Origin: Spodoptera frugiperda
Taxonomy: Eukaryota; Arthropoda; Insecta; Lepidoptera; Noctuidae
Direction of reading: 5' to 3'
Assembly: GCF_023101765.2 (NCBI RefSeq)
Contig: NC_064230.1
Coordinates: forward strand, 2,728,001 to 2,792,000
Length of the DNA: 64,000 bases
Shown here: positions 23,201 to 32,923 of the stretch, in pieces
How the letters are laid out: the number at the start of each line of letters is the position of its first letter
Numbering within the stretch: the first letter of the stretch is position 1
Notes under the pieces: generated by a model
Database searches by the model: none
Seen by the model: only the letters and a program-made list of their open reading frames with translations
What the model was told of the DNA's origin: nothing
Position numbers and translations under genes: made by a program

Positions 23201-26200
23201 ACACACGGCGCCGTCTCTTCGTGGGACCTAGTTATTAAGTACCATCTAATTGTAATATTGTTTGTAATGTATGTATAGTATTTATAAAATTTTAATGTAT
23301 TAGTTTATAGTATTTGATATGGGCCTGTGAAGCCTGAAATAAAGTAATAAATAAATAATAAAAATTATACTTGTGAATACGGCTTTTGTTCATTTTTTGT
23401 TACATCAAAAACTTACTCCTATTCTTTATTCTTCCAGAACGAAGCGATGACCGGAACCCACACGCAGAACTCTGTGTTCAGCAGAATAACCTTTGCTCTG
23501 ATGGAAGACACGGGGTGGTACAGGGCCAACTATGACCACGCCACCCCCCTAGACTGGGGGAAGGGGCTCGGCTGCAAATTCTCCATGGTGTCTTGCAAAC
23601 AATGGCTGAACTCGCAAAGGTTCAGGTAATTTCATTATTTTATGGGCTTTTGGAAGTGGTTGGGCGTATCGGTTTTTTTATGGAGCACGAGTAGACGTAT
23701 CACCAGGGTTCTTAGTCTGCTATTACAATAGGCTACTTTCCTACTAGTCAAATTCAATACTTTTTTCGAAACGTCAAAAACGATATTTTCTATGAACTTT
23801 GTATGAAATAGTGCATTATGACGTCATAAGTTTTTGACGTCAAATAGCAGACTTATTTCTAGAAATTTAGCTAGAAAAAATCGAAAATTAAATAGTTCAT
23901 CAAATTTATGAATGAGAGTGTGATTATTTTTTAATATTTTATTGTATTGAAAAGTTGTAATAATTTATTTTTGACCGAGGATAGTACCCAATTGTGCCAG
24001 AATGGTCGATCATTGAGCAGTGCAAGGATGGAGCTATACAACCTATAGCAACCAATTGTAATAGCAGACTAAGGCCCCTGATGGAAAGCAATCGCCGCCG
24101 CCCATGAACACTTGAAACATCAAGCGTTACAAGTGCGTTGCCGGCTTTTTGGGAGTTAGGAATTTAAGGGTTGTTGGGGAATCGGGGATTGGGAAGATTG
24201 GGAAGGGGGAATTGGGCCTCTGGTAACCTCACTCACATAACGCAAGCGTTGTTTCACGTCGGTTTTCGGTGAGGCCGTGGTTTCACTCCGGTCGAGTCGG
24301 CCCATTCGTGCCGAAGCATGGCTTGCGTTGCGTTTTGTTGTGTGAGTGAGGTTACCGGAGACCGAATTATCCCATTCTTTCCATACTTCTAATTCCCCAA
24401 CAATCCTCAAATTCCTAACCCCCAAAAGGCCGGTAACACACTTGTAACGCTTCTGGTGTGTCGGTTGGCCATGGGCGTTGGCGATTGCTTACCATGAGGT
24501 GATCTGTCTGCTCGTTTACCGGCTTATTACATAAAAAAAATTTAAATGTCCTCCAACCTAGGTGATACGATACGTAAAAGAAACACAGTGCACGCGTAGT
24601 TGAAGGAAGGCAACGTTGTAATTTATTGCTTATTTTTCTATGCTGATATTTTTATTTTAATCTATTAATGATATAGATTAACGAGTTTAAAGGAACGCCC
24701 TTTGTTAGTTATCATACTGTAAGTATATAATTTTGCAATAAAGTTAAAAATAAACCTTAATGTACGTGATTTTAAGAATATTTTGCCCTGACCACTTCCA
24801 AATGGGTTTGTGCGTTGTATCTGTATATAGCTTTATATTTATACATAATATATATTATTGTATAATATGTGTATGTGTAACTAATATTATATGTTATCTT
24901 ACAAGCGAAACTCTGGATAATTCTACAACAAAGTAAGTGTGTAATGCCTAAGATAGATTTTAGAAACTCTCCTGTTATCGGTGACTGAGTGAGTGACAGA
25001 CTGTACACAGCTGTAACTACTGCGCGTAGCAAGCTGTGTGACATGTAGCGCGCTGTAGGAGTGTAGGGGAGTGCTGAGAGAGTGACAGACTGTACACAGC
25101 TGTAACTACTGCGCGTAGCAAGCTGTGTGACATGTAGCGCGCTGTAGGAGTGTAGGGGAGTGCTGAGAGAGTGACAGACTGTACACAGCTGTAACTACTG
25201 CGCGTAGCAAGCTGTGTGACATGTAGCGCGCTGTAGGAGTGTAGGGGAGTGCTGAGAGAGTGACAGACTGTACACAGCTGTAACTACTGCGCGTAGCAAG
25301 CTGTGTGACATGTAGCGCGCTGTAGGAGTGTAGGGGAGTGCTGAGAGAGTGACAGACTGTACACAGCTGTAACTACTGCGCGTAGCAAGCTGTGTGACAT
25401 GTAGCGCGCTGTAGGAGTGTAGGGGAGTGCTGAGAGAGTGACAGACTGTACACAGCTGTAACTACTGCGCGTAGCAAGCTGTGTGACATGTAGCGCGCTG
25501 TAGGAGTGTAGGGGAGTGCTGAGAGAGTGACAGACTGTACACAGTTGTAACTACTGCGCGTAGCAAGCTGTGTGACATGTAGCGCGCTGTAGGAGTGTAG
25601 GGGAGTGCTGAGAGAGTGACAGACTGTACACAGCTGTAACTACTGCGCGTAGCAAGCTGTGTGACATGTAGCGCGCTGTAGGAGTGTAGGGGAGTGCTGA
25701 GAGAGTGACAGACTGTACACAGCTGTAACTACTGCGCGTAGCAAGCTGTGTGACATGTAGCGCGCTGTAGGAGTGTAGGGGAGTGCTGAGAGAGTGACAC
25801 TGTACACACTGTACACAGCTGTAACTACTGCGCGTAGCAAGCGTAGCAAGCTGTGTGACATGTAGCGCGCTGTAGGAGTGTAGGGGAGTGCTGAGAGAGT
25901 GACAGACTGTACACAGCTGTAACTACTGCGCGTAGCAAGCTGTGTGACATGTAGCGCGCTGTAGGAGTGTAGGGGAGTGCTGAGAGAGTGACAGACTGTA
26001 CACAGCTGTAACTACTGCGCGTAGCAAGCTGTGTGACATTAGCGCGCTGTAGGAGTGTAGTTTTTAAATCTATTTTAATAGGTGTTGTCTGTCCATGTAT
26101 TAATTTTTTCTTTAAAAATAAAGTTTTTAACTTCCATATTATTTATCATTTTAACTTATACATACACATTTTAACTTATACAGATTTTTTATTTCATTTT

Positions 26201-29200
26201 ACGAGTCAGCAGATTAACCTCCTCCCATCTCAAATGGATTTTCGACTTTATATGTATAGATAAAATAAAGTTTCATTAACACTCGCGCATATAGTTCCAA
26301 AATACCTACTAGACTTCCGATAACGCGGGCGCGGGCGCCTCGCTGCTAACAGCTGATCAAGCGAAAGCACGCGCGCTCGAAATTTTGTTGTTTTGTTATT
26401 GTGATAAAAATAAAACTAATGAGTATACAAAACAAGTTTATTTGGGAAAGTTGTTTGTAATCACGAGTACAATCACGTGTTTAAATATCGTTCACTAATT
26501 ACCAGTCACCCTATATAATAATAAGTTAGCAGATTGGAGTAGGTTGGCTCGCTGACGCCTGTTCAGTATCCATTAATAAACTAAATTTTTACATTGTACT
26601 GTTACTAAAATTAATTATTTCATTTCAAAGCATTACTAACGGGACTACGGACAAAGAGTGAGTAACATTTTTAGTAAAATAGATTTTTAATTTTTAATAT
26701 AACTTTCGTGAGACATACTAAATTAATGATTATGTTATCGGCTTACTCACGTAACTGTTTGACGAGGAACTCGACTAATTTCAAGCCATGTTAGAGGCTC
26801 ATATTCGAGTTTCTCGTCAAACAGTTAAGTGAGTAAGCCGATAACATAGTAATTAATTTTGCTTTTTTGCTTGCTTGCTTTCTTGTTTGTAGGCGTTTTT
26901 CTCTTAAACTGCTAGTCCGATTTTAATAATTATTTTTGCATGGTATAGAACTATTCTTGGGGAATGGTTTAAGGTAACTAACATTATGCTTAGATTTAGG
27001 GGTGGGGTAGAAGCGGTTTTTGTGAAGTAGTTATTGTTAATGTTTTGATTGGTTTTTGTTTTCTTTGTGTGTGTGTGTTGTGTATATAGTTCTTATATTA
27101 TAAGTTTCGTGAGATATTCCACATTAATTATTACGTTTTTCGGCTTACTCACGTAATTATTTGACGAGAAACTCGACACACTATGCGACAAGCTACTAAA
27201 GGTAAGCGTCCACAGGCCCGCATCGTACGCACCGCACGCAACGGATTTTAGTTTGTCTTGTATAGAAACTCATACAACTGCGTCCACTGATCCGTATCGT
27301 ACGGACCGCATCATCGGCAATGTCTACATGCGATGCGTACCGATGACGTCAAACGGAATGCCGATGCCGATAATGCGAGTGTAAGTGGCATCGGTAATCC
27401 GATTGCTGATACTCGCGTCGGCAATCCGAACACTGTCGAAACGGTGGACGCAGTCTGAAAAATTAATCCGTCCGATGCGTACGATGCGGGCCTGTGGACG
27501 CTTACCATAATTTTATTGCCACGGTGTTGTTTGAAATGGTCGAATAAACAAAATCGACATATTAGTTTGTTTATGTTAATTATTTTTTTAATGTCTCCAG
27601 GAGGAACCTTAATTTTATTGCCACGTAGTTCTTAAAGTGGTCCAATAAACAAATCGAATCGATATATTTGTTTGTTTGTGTTAATCATTTTTGTAAACGT
27701 CTACAGGAGGAAGAACCCTGCCCCCTTCTGTGAGAGGATCAAAGGCAACCCCCTCCGAACGGAGTGCTCGCCGCGACGTAACGCCGTGGTCCTCTGTAAC
27801 CTCGTGCGACACGACACTATACTGCCTAGAGCCTATCAGGTATGGAACTTAGTTTATGAAGATATAAATTTTTATGTGATTCTCTGTTCCTTCTCTCTCT
27901 ATTTCTAAGTGATTTATCTCTATCTACATGTCCATCTCTCTTTTCCATCGCCATTTTTTCTCTTTAAGGTATCTTTCTCTTTCTCTTTCTCTTTCTTTCC
28001 TTTCCCTCCTTCTCCTTCTCTTTCTCTTTCTCTTTCTCTTTCTCTTTCTCTTTCTCTTTCTCTTTCTCTTTCTCTTTCTCTTTCTCTTTCTCTTTCTCTT
28101 TCTCTTTTCTTTCTCTTTCTATAGCCCTGTATCTGTCTTAGTTTCTCTCTGTATTTATATCTCTGTCTATCTCTATCTCCGACTCCAACTCTAAGGTAAG
28201 GAGCTTAGCTAATGATGATATTAATTTCTCTCTCTCTTTCTCTTTCTCTTTCTCCTTCTCCTTCTCTATCTCCATCTTTATTTATATCTATGTCTCTATC
28301 TCCATTTCTATTTCTACCTCCAACTTTATCTCTATCCCTCTCTCTTTTCCATCTCTTTCTCTCTCTTTATCTCCTCTCCTTCTTCTCTCTCTCACTTTCT
28401 CTCTTTACTCTGCTCTCCATCTCCATCTCTCTCACTCACTTTTTCTTCTCACTATTTTCGTCAGTACCAATGTGTAAATTTTGTCCGTTTGTCGCAGCAT
28501 TTCGACACGCTGCCGAACGTGGCGCCCGGCGAGGAGGCCCACTACGGAGGCTCCGTCTCCCTCGCAGACTACTGCCCGTACCTCCAGGAGTTCACGTGGA
28601 GACACAAGAGCGTGCTCGTCAGAGGCAGCCGCTGTTCCTATGAGGAGAATACGCCTAGTAAGTACCGTGAAATGGGGTGAATAGATATGGAAGAGGGGCA
28701 AATAAAGGTTGGGAAAATGTTCTAACATTTATTCACCCCATTCCTGTATCTATTCACCCGTTGAATTCTATTTACCCCATTTTACTCGACAAAACACCAA
28801 AGGTTTGGGATGAAATTTGGATCACTGGTAAACGAAACCGCTGGCTGATCAAAAAAGCTTCGCAGATTGCATACTACAATTCTATTTATTGCGAACTTTC
28901 GTGAACAAAAATGAACGAATGTAAAGAAGATAAATAAACAAGTGTTGATGAAATTAAAAATAAAGCGTTATTTCAAGTAATTCTATTAGTAAATCAATAA
29001 AACCTACGGCCGAAGATTACACGAAACTTCGCATTCGAGAACTGGAGTAGACCTACTGATCTAAGTAAAATTTGGTGCAGAGTTAGATTATATTCTACAA
29101 CACACATAACACATATTTAAGCTATTTTATATCCAAGTGTCCCATTCCTGGGAATCGAATATGTATATTTTGAAAGAGGTAATTTAAAAATCTAAAAAAC

Positions 29201-32200
29201 CCGACTGCGTTTGTTCATAATATGAAAATGCCTAAAACAAGAAAGTCATTGTAAAATTGAAGCAGTTGGGACCCATTCCTATTTGGAATGTAGACTTAGT
29301 GAGGGCACATACGGCTGGCTTTCTACTGACTGAATCTGAGAAATTTTTCGAAAAGCCGAAAAAAGGCCAGCATTACTTTTGCCCGACACGGGAATCGAAC
29401 CCGAGTCCCATTGCCCGGCAGTCACACTTGCAACAACTCGGCCCACGAGGCAGCTATTTTATGATACACTAGCTACTTCCACGCGGTTACACCCGCTCTG
29501 CTCGGCTCCTATTGGTCGTAGCGTGATGACTTATAGCCTATAGCCTTCCTCGATAAATGCACTAACCAACACAAAAAGAATGATTCAAATCTGACCAGTA
29601 GATCCGAAGATTAGCGCGTTCAAACAAACAATCAAACAAACTCTTCAGTTTTATAATATTAGTATAGATAGACCAGGGGCCTTAGTCTGCTATTACAATT
29701 GTGTCACAATGGTTGATCATTGAGCAATGCAAGAGGGACGGAGCTATACAACCTATATAGCTGCGTCCCTCTTGCACTGATCAATGATCGACCATTCTGA
29801 TACAATTGTAATCCCCAGAGCTAAGGCGATTCAGCTGGGGCACTTTTGTACGTCAAAGCAAATATTATAATATTAATAACGTCTGTCTGTCGGTCAGTCC
29901 TCTAGTTGCTCTATTTGCTCGTTCCAATGTGTAGATTCCTATGGAGAAGAACGAGCAAGAAACTACATAGGTTACTCTTTTTCAATCAGATTCACAATAC
30001 AATTCACACCGAGAAATTTTTCGTAAAGCTGAAAACGGGCTAGCAATAGTTTTGCCCGACCCGGGAATCGAACCCGAGACCCCTTGCCCGGCAGTCACAC
30101 TTGCAACCACTCGGCCAACGAGGCAGCTATTTTATATCTGGATATGATATTATGATGGAAAGATACATATGAAAATGTTATTTTTTTATTCTTTACAGAA
30201 AGTGACGTGAATTTCGCCCTAGAGAATTATGGGGCTCACTCCAAATGTTTCGACCACAGCGACAGAGTTTGGGAGCAGAAATCTTGTAGACAGGTAAATA
30301 TCATCATCATACCATCAGCCACTGCCTTCCACAATCCTCCCCTGTAGTTATTTGACGAGAAACTCGACACACGACGCGGCAAGCTACTAAAGGTGGTTCA
30401 TAGGCCCGCATCGTACGCATCGCACGCAACGGATTTTAGTTAGTCTTGTATAGAAACTCATACAACTGCGTCCACTGATCCGCATCGTACGGACCGCATC
30501 ATGGGCAATGCATACTACCCAACGCGAGGTTAGAAGCGACCTGCATACCTGGAGGTCTACTCTAATTCAACGAAAAACGCAGATTGCGTTCTACAATTCC
30601 ATTTATTGCGAACTTTCGTGAACAAAAATGAACGACTGAAATGAAGACAAATAAATAGGTTTTGATTTGAAATTAAAAATAAAACGTTAAGTATTTTAAG
30701 TAATTTCATTAGTAAATCAATAAAACCTACGGCCGAAGATTAAACGAAACTTCGCATTCGAGAACCAGAGTAGACCTACTGATACTGTCGGTAAACGAGC
30801 AAACGGATCGCCTGATGGTAAGCAATCGCCGCCGCCCATGGACATTTGTAACACCAGAGGCGTTACAAGTGCGTTGCTGACCTTTTGGCTGTTCGGAAGG
30901 GTTGTTGGGGAATCGGGGATTGGGAAGATTGGGAAGGAGGGTAATTGGGCCTCCGGTAACCTCACTCACACAACGCAAGCGTTGTTTCACGTTGGTTTTT
31001 TGTGAGGCCGTGGTGTCACTCCGGTCGAGCCGAAGCATGGCTCTCCCACACAAAAGTTATATTAATTTTGTTTGTTTTTCAGATCAGAGAATGGCAACAT
31101 TGGGGTTCGGGTTGCTACAAATATAAATGTGAAAGTGGTCGACTGCATATTGTAGTAAGTATATATTTTTTATTTTATAAAAAGTAGACTGCCTCGATGG
31201 TCGAAGGACGAAAGTGCGACTGCCGGACAAGGTGTCTCGGGTTCGATTCCCGGGTCGACCGATATACTGCAGGGCGTTTTCCGGTTTTTCGTAAATTCTC
31301 AGTAGTAGCAAGGAGTCTGGAATTGTGTCCAGTATATGGCAATATGCTCACCCCTATTACAAATTGTGAGAAGTAGGTGTACATTGTATAGCGGCATTAC
31401 GTGCCGTAATGTGCTCCTTTAGGGAACAGAGAGTAAAGTTCCCTAAGAAAAGGAGGATCCTCCGACCAGGCGAGGGTGATCATCCTTAGCGGGCTTTCTG
31501 CCCAACTGTTGTTCGTTGGGATTTTCTATCCGTGTTATTACGCATGTAAACTTCACATGTGCGATGCAGGATATTTATGTCGTCATCCGTTGATTTGTTC
31601 GTCGATAGTCTATGTGCGACTTCTGTCATCTGTCACTTGTCAGTGTGTCGCCACACACCTCTACCCCTTCGGGGGTAAAAAAGGCGTGATATAAAAAAAA
31701 AATACATTTAATTTGTTGTCCCCAGGTCGGTAACTACACATACACATGTTACCACGCGAGCCAAGTGCTTCAGATACGAATTATCAAGAAGGGCTGGCTA
31801 CATAAAGGGGGGGTGGTCTGCCCCCCTTGCAGAGAACTGTGTAAAGAGGAATTTGCGGTAAGTTGCTTTTATAAATAACTAGCTACTTCCGCGCGGTTTC
31901 ACCCGCTCTGCTTGGCTCCTGTTGGTCATAGCGTGATGTTTTATAGCCTATAGCCTTCCTCGATAAATGCGCTATCCAACACAAAAAGAATTATTCAATT
32001 CGGACCAGTAGTTCCGGAGATTAGCGCGTTCAAACAAACAAACTCTTCAGCTTTATAATATTAGTATAGATTAGTATAGATAAAAAGTACTAGCGACCCA
32101 CCCCAGCTTCGCATGGGTGCAATGGTGATATATTATGCATGTATTATACATATAAACCTTCCTCTTGAATCACTCTATCTATTAAAAAAACCGCATCAAA

Positions 32201-32707
32201 GTAGTTTTAAAGATTTAAGCATACAAAGGGACATAGGGACAGAGAAAGCGACTTTGTTTTATACTATGTAGCGAATTTTAAAATTTTATACTATGTATCT
32301 ACTTAAGCGCAGGTGCTATAATATATGTGGAATAAAATATAAAATTATTCCACAAATGGCACCCACGAAAAATACCTATGGGTGCCGTAAGTGGAACATC
32401 TCAGGTGCCGTTAACTTGGGTGCCATTTAAACGGGTGCCATATGTGGAATACCTCCGATTATTTTGTATATTGTAGATATTGAAATGACAAAATAATTTA
32501 TTTTTGACCCAGAAAACTAACCAATTAATTAATTCACTTTTTTATATTATTTTACAGGCGCGAGGCGAGTATTGCAAGGGTGGGGAGGAGCCTTTACCCC
32601 CAAATCTATATCGGAATGACATTTTGACATGTTCAGCTGTCAATCTGACATCCCCCGCCGTTCTGTTAACCGCCATTTTGATTTTAATGTTTAGTTTACA
32701 AGAATAA
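14188..32707 (+). CDS. Leishmanolysin-like metalloprotease (invadolysin, peptidase family M8), 5' exons missing
   Basis: Zinc metalloendopeptidase of the metzincin clan, expected to be secretory-pathway or cell-surface. Fourteen exons: 14188-14299, 17705-17831, 18598-18745, 19540-19677, 20877-20942, 21537-21660, 22383-22484, 23438-23625, 27707-27839, 28498-28657, 30199-30293, 31083-31154, 31726-31857, 32558-32707. All phases join, giving 581 codons plus a split first codon. Catalytic features in order: HEMLHALGF (zinc site, exon 4), His in THWEKR (probable third ligand, exon 7), NEAMTG (Met-turn, exon 8). A Cys-rich C-terminal half follows, and the last 20 residues form a hydrophobic GPI-signal-like tail. 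The first exon starts in phase 2 inside the pro/N-terminal region, so about 100 or more residues and the start are not in the exons found. No inactivating change seen. Confidence 0.93.
14340..15300. repeat. Repeats between protease exon 1 and gene A
   Basis: 14340-14540 is an R5 retroelement tail ending TATAATATTAGTATTGATA. 14538-14585 is the start of a repeat also at 19710 and 59848. 14625-14755 and 15030-15270 are copies of the repeat at 3345. 14765-14985 is a minus R4 copy. Confidence 0.7.
15387..16888 (-). CDS. Predicted secreted hydrophilic protein, 304 aa, nested in a protease intron (gene A)
   Basis: Not recognised. Two exons: 16888-16867 (7 codons plus 1 base) and 16279-15387. The joined N-terminus is [20 protein letters not shown], followed by more hydrophobic residues: a convincing signal peptide split by a phase-1 intron (donor GTAAAT, acceptor TTTCAG). 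The mature protein is highly charged, rich in Glu, Lys, Asp and Ser, with a helical-looking region near residues 30-65 ([20 protein letters not shown]) and a basic C-terminus ending RIRKR. AATAAA on this strand at 15367-15362 follows the stop closely. The gene lies wholly within the protease intron 14300-17704, on the opposite strand. Role unknown. Confidence 0.75.
16488..16735 (+). repeat. R1 SINE-like element in the intron of gene A
   Basis: Plus-oriented copy running from GGCACGAATGGGTCGG through CCATGGGCGGTGGC to the CGTTTACCGGCTTATACCAT end and a short A run. It separates the two exons of gene A. Confidence 0.85.
17041..17640. repeat. 104-bp tandem repeat array (S104), degraded, with duplicated flank
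   Basis: About five units, some with internal deletions. It is broken by 17284-17365, which repeats the array's own left flank at 16971-17052 (both carry TATGATCTGTCCGTCCGTTA). It ends about 65 bp before the protease exon at 17705. Confidence 0.9.
17705..17831 (+). CDS. Protease exon 2
   Basis: Encodes [12 protein letters not shown], then an acidic linker ending EVPP, and joins in phase 1 to exon 3. In family terms it replaces the variable segment before the conserved NTDF-LYV block. A 35-bp unit containing the exon end and donor is repeated three times downstream. Confidence 0.8.
17810..17915 (+). repeat. 35-bp tandem triplication containing the 5' splice site
   Basis: AGGTAAGAAAGAGATGCATA occurs three times; the GT dinucleotides fall at 17832, 17867 and 17902. 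Only the first donor keeps the downstream frame, since 35 and 70 are not multiples of three. Confidence 0.9.
18302..18430 (+). repeat. R4 retroelement fragment
   Basis: Contains the GACACTCC...GGCGGGTGAAGTCAA end of the R4 family, 170 bp before exon 3. A LINE-type tail follows to about 18510. Confidence 0.7.
18598..18745 (+). CDS. Protease exon 3 (conserved pre-catalytic core)
   Basis: Encodes [12 protein letters not shown], then [14 protein letters not shown], the most diagnostic leishmanolysin block upstream of the zinc helix. Ends in phase 2 with donor GTCACC. Confidence 0.95.
18842..19093 (-). repeat. R1 SINE-like element
   Basis: Minus-oriented copy in the intron after exon 3, starting AAACGAGCAGACGGATCACC and ending near CATTCTCCCACTTC. 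Confidence 0.85.
19540..19677 (+). CDS. Protease exon 4 (HExxH zinc site)
   Basis: Encodes [13 protein letters not shown] and then [19 protein letters not shown]. The two His and the Glu of HEMLH plus the following Gly form the metzincin zinc and catalytic motif HExxHxxG. Confidence 0.97.
19700..20815. repeat. Intron after exon 4: repeats and AT-rich sequence
   Basis: 19710-19860 is a repeat starting AGGGTGACTGGTAATTAGTG, also at 26395, 34845 and 59848. About 20545-20790 is a repeat with AAAGTTCCCTAAGAAAAGGA, also at 31405 and 38855. 19880-20540 is AT-rich with nothing recognised. Confidence 0.65.
20877..20942 (+). CDS. Protease exon 5
   Basis: 66-nt exon encoding [19 protein letters not shown] and a short acidic end; phases 2 to 2. 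A variable surface insertion between the zinc helix and the next conserved block. Confidence 0.9.
21050..21212 (+). repeat. R4 retroelement fragment
   Basis: Contains GCTCCGGCACAAAAAGCAGG and the GATGATTTTT end followed by an A-rich tail. Confidence 0.7.
21537..21660 (+). CDS. Protease exon 6
   Basis: Encodes [19 protein letters not shown] and [12 protein letters not shown], the conserved TPRVV block of the family. Phase 2 in, phase 0 out. Confidence 0.94.
21670..22345. repeat. SINE subfamily copy and repeat tails
   Basis: 21670-21905 is a relative of R1 (CCTGATGGTAAGCGATCAGC), carrying an internal inverted duplication at about 21730-21775. Other copies are at 33885 and 50755. 22305-22345 is a short repeat also at 48470 and 63834. 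Confidence 0.7.
22383..22484 (+). CDS. Protease exon 7 (third zinc ligand)
   Basis: Encodes [20 protein letters not shown] and then THWEKRIFE. The His of THWEKR is the expected third zinc ligand of leishmanolysins. Both ends in phase 0. Confidence 0.95.
22548..23140. repeat. Intron repeats: dispersed repeat, R1 and R4 copies
   Basis: 22548-22650 matches the repeat at 1475. 22728-22842 is a truncated R1 copy. 22915-23140 is a plus R4 copy with a full GATGATTTTCCCCCTCAAAA end. Confidence 0.75.
23438..23625 (+). CDS. Protease exon 8 (Met-turn)
   Basis: Starts [20 protein letters not shown] and continues [12 protein letters not shown]. The Met of NEAMTG is the conserved metzincin Met-turn. Phase 0 in, phase 2 out. 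Confidence 0.96.
23709..24528. repeat. TIR element plus head-to-head R1 SINE pair
   Basis: CTTAGTCTGCTATTACAAT at 23709 returns inverted near 24055-24073, bounding a roughly 365-bp element (M4 family). Next, 24068-24322 (-) and 24323-24528 (+) are two R1 copies in opposite orientation, a large inverted repeat. Confidence 0.8.
25000..26060. repeat. 89-bp tandem repeat array (S89), about 12 units
   Basis: GTGACAGACTGTACACAGCT recurs every 89 bp (for example from 25082, 25171 and 25260) with near identity. It lies in the protease intron between exons 8 and 9. A second array is at 40735-41575. Confidence 0.95.
26395..27185. mobile_element. Repeat and M1 MITE copies
   Basis: 26395-26515 is the repeat of 19710 in opposite orientation. 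26700-26865 is an M1 palindrome with a shortened loop. 27112-27180 is a half M1. Confidence 0.75.
27201..27506. mobile_element. Palindromic MITE, family M2 (longest copy)
   Basis: Ends GGTAAGCGTCCACAGGCCCG and CGGGCCTGTGGACGCTTACC are exact inverted repeats. Other copies: 30395-30520, 33495-33674, 47087-47277, 49903-50158. No transposase frame inside. Confidence 0.88.
27707..27839 (+). CDS. Protease exon 9 (Cys-rich region)
   Basis: Encodes [20 protein letters not shown] and then [13 protein letters not shown]. Cys spacing fits the C-terminal domain of M8 proteases. Phase 2 in, phase 0 out. Confidence 0.93.
27885..28450 (+). repeat. Long polypyrimidine tract with a hexamer microsatellite
   Basis: More than 500 bp of almost pure C/T on the plus strand. 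The core at about 28015-28105 is a regular TTTCTC hexamer repeat. It occupies most of the intron before exon 10. Confidence 0.95.
28498..28657 (+). CDS. Protease exon 10
   Basis: Encodes [20 protein letters not shown] and then [11 protein letters not shown], the conserved DYCP block of the family. Phase 0 in, phase 1 out. Confidence 0.94.
28855..29050. repeat. Dispersed 190-bp repeat, copy 1
   Basis: Core AATAAAACCTACGGCCGAAG. Copies also at 30585-30775 and 36365-36540. Not identified; no open frame. Confidence 0.8.
29257..30130. repeat. SINE, retroelement tails and a palindromic MITE
   Basis: 29265-29460 and 30005-30130 are minus R3 SINE fragments. 29470-29670 is an R5 tail. 29672-29825 is an M4 palindrome (GGGGCCTTAGTCTGCTATTA). 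29880-29990 is a LINE-type tail. Confidence 0.75.
30199..30293 (+). CDS. Protease exon 11
   Basis: Encodes [20 protein letters not shown] and then WEQKSCRQ. Phase 1 in, phase 0 out. Confidence 0.92.
30345..31052. repeat. Partial M1-M2 copy, 190-bp repeat and R1 SINE
   Basis: 30345-30520 repeats the M1-M2 junction of 27160-27330. 30585-30775 is the 190-bp repeat. 30789-31052 is a minus R1 copy ending 30 bp before exon 12. Confidence 0.75.
31083..31154 (+). CDS. Protease exon 12
   Basis: 72-nt exon encoding [20 protein letters not shown] and LHIV; phase 0 at both ends. The G-S-G-C-Y-x-x-x-C pattern is typical of the family's Cys-rich end. Confidence 0.92.
31188..31690 (+). repeat. R3 tRNA-derived SINE and a dispersed repeat
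   Basis: 31188-31400 is an R3 copy with B-box GGGTTCGATTCCC. 31405-31690 is the repeat seen at 20545. Confidence 0.8.
31726..31857 (+). CDS. Protease exon 13
   Basis: Encodes [20 protein letters not shown] and then [13 protein letters not shown]. Phase 0 at both ends. Confidence 0.93.
31880..32280 (+). repeat. R5 and R6 retroelement tails in tandem
   Basis: 31880-32075 is an R5 tail ending TATAATATTAGTATAGAT. 32090-32275 is an R6 tail in the sense CTAGCGACCCACCCCAGC. Confidence 0.8.
32558..32707 (+). CDS. Protease terminal exon (GPI-signal-like tail)
   Basis: Encodes [20 protein letters not shown], a short Ser/Asn linker, then the hydrophobic [15 protein letters not shown] before LQE and stop TAA. 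The tail is what a GPI-attachment signal looks like. Confidence 0.93.
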   Translation, partial: ARGEYCKGGEEPLPPNLYRNDILTCSAVNLTSPAVLLTAILILMFSLQE

Positions 32708-32917
32708 TTGTATATTTTATTATTTTAAGTATATTTTATTTATTTTGTAGACTTTATTTAAGCAATCGACTGTTCGCATAAGATTTATGTATTTTTGTAA
32801 TTGTTTTTTTTTTTTATATTTTGTTTTTGTTTAGCTTAGGTTATGTTTGATCGATTTCTTGTTGTGTTTAAGTCATTGACATTGAATTAGTTTTGTATAT
32901 TTCCAATAGTATCTAAT

Positions 32918-32923
32918 AATAAA
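32918..32923 (+). terminator. Polyadenylation signal of the protease gene
   Basis: AATAAA 211 bases after the stop codon, in sequence free of recognised repeats. Confidence 0.55.

Noticed and set aside
27909..28643. Overlapping Ser/Leu/Phe-rich frames of 70 to 140 codons
   Set aside because: They are translations of the pyrimidine microsatellite; only 28498-28657, in another frame, is a real protease exon.
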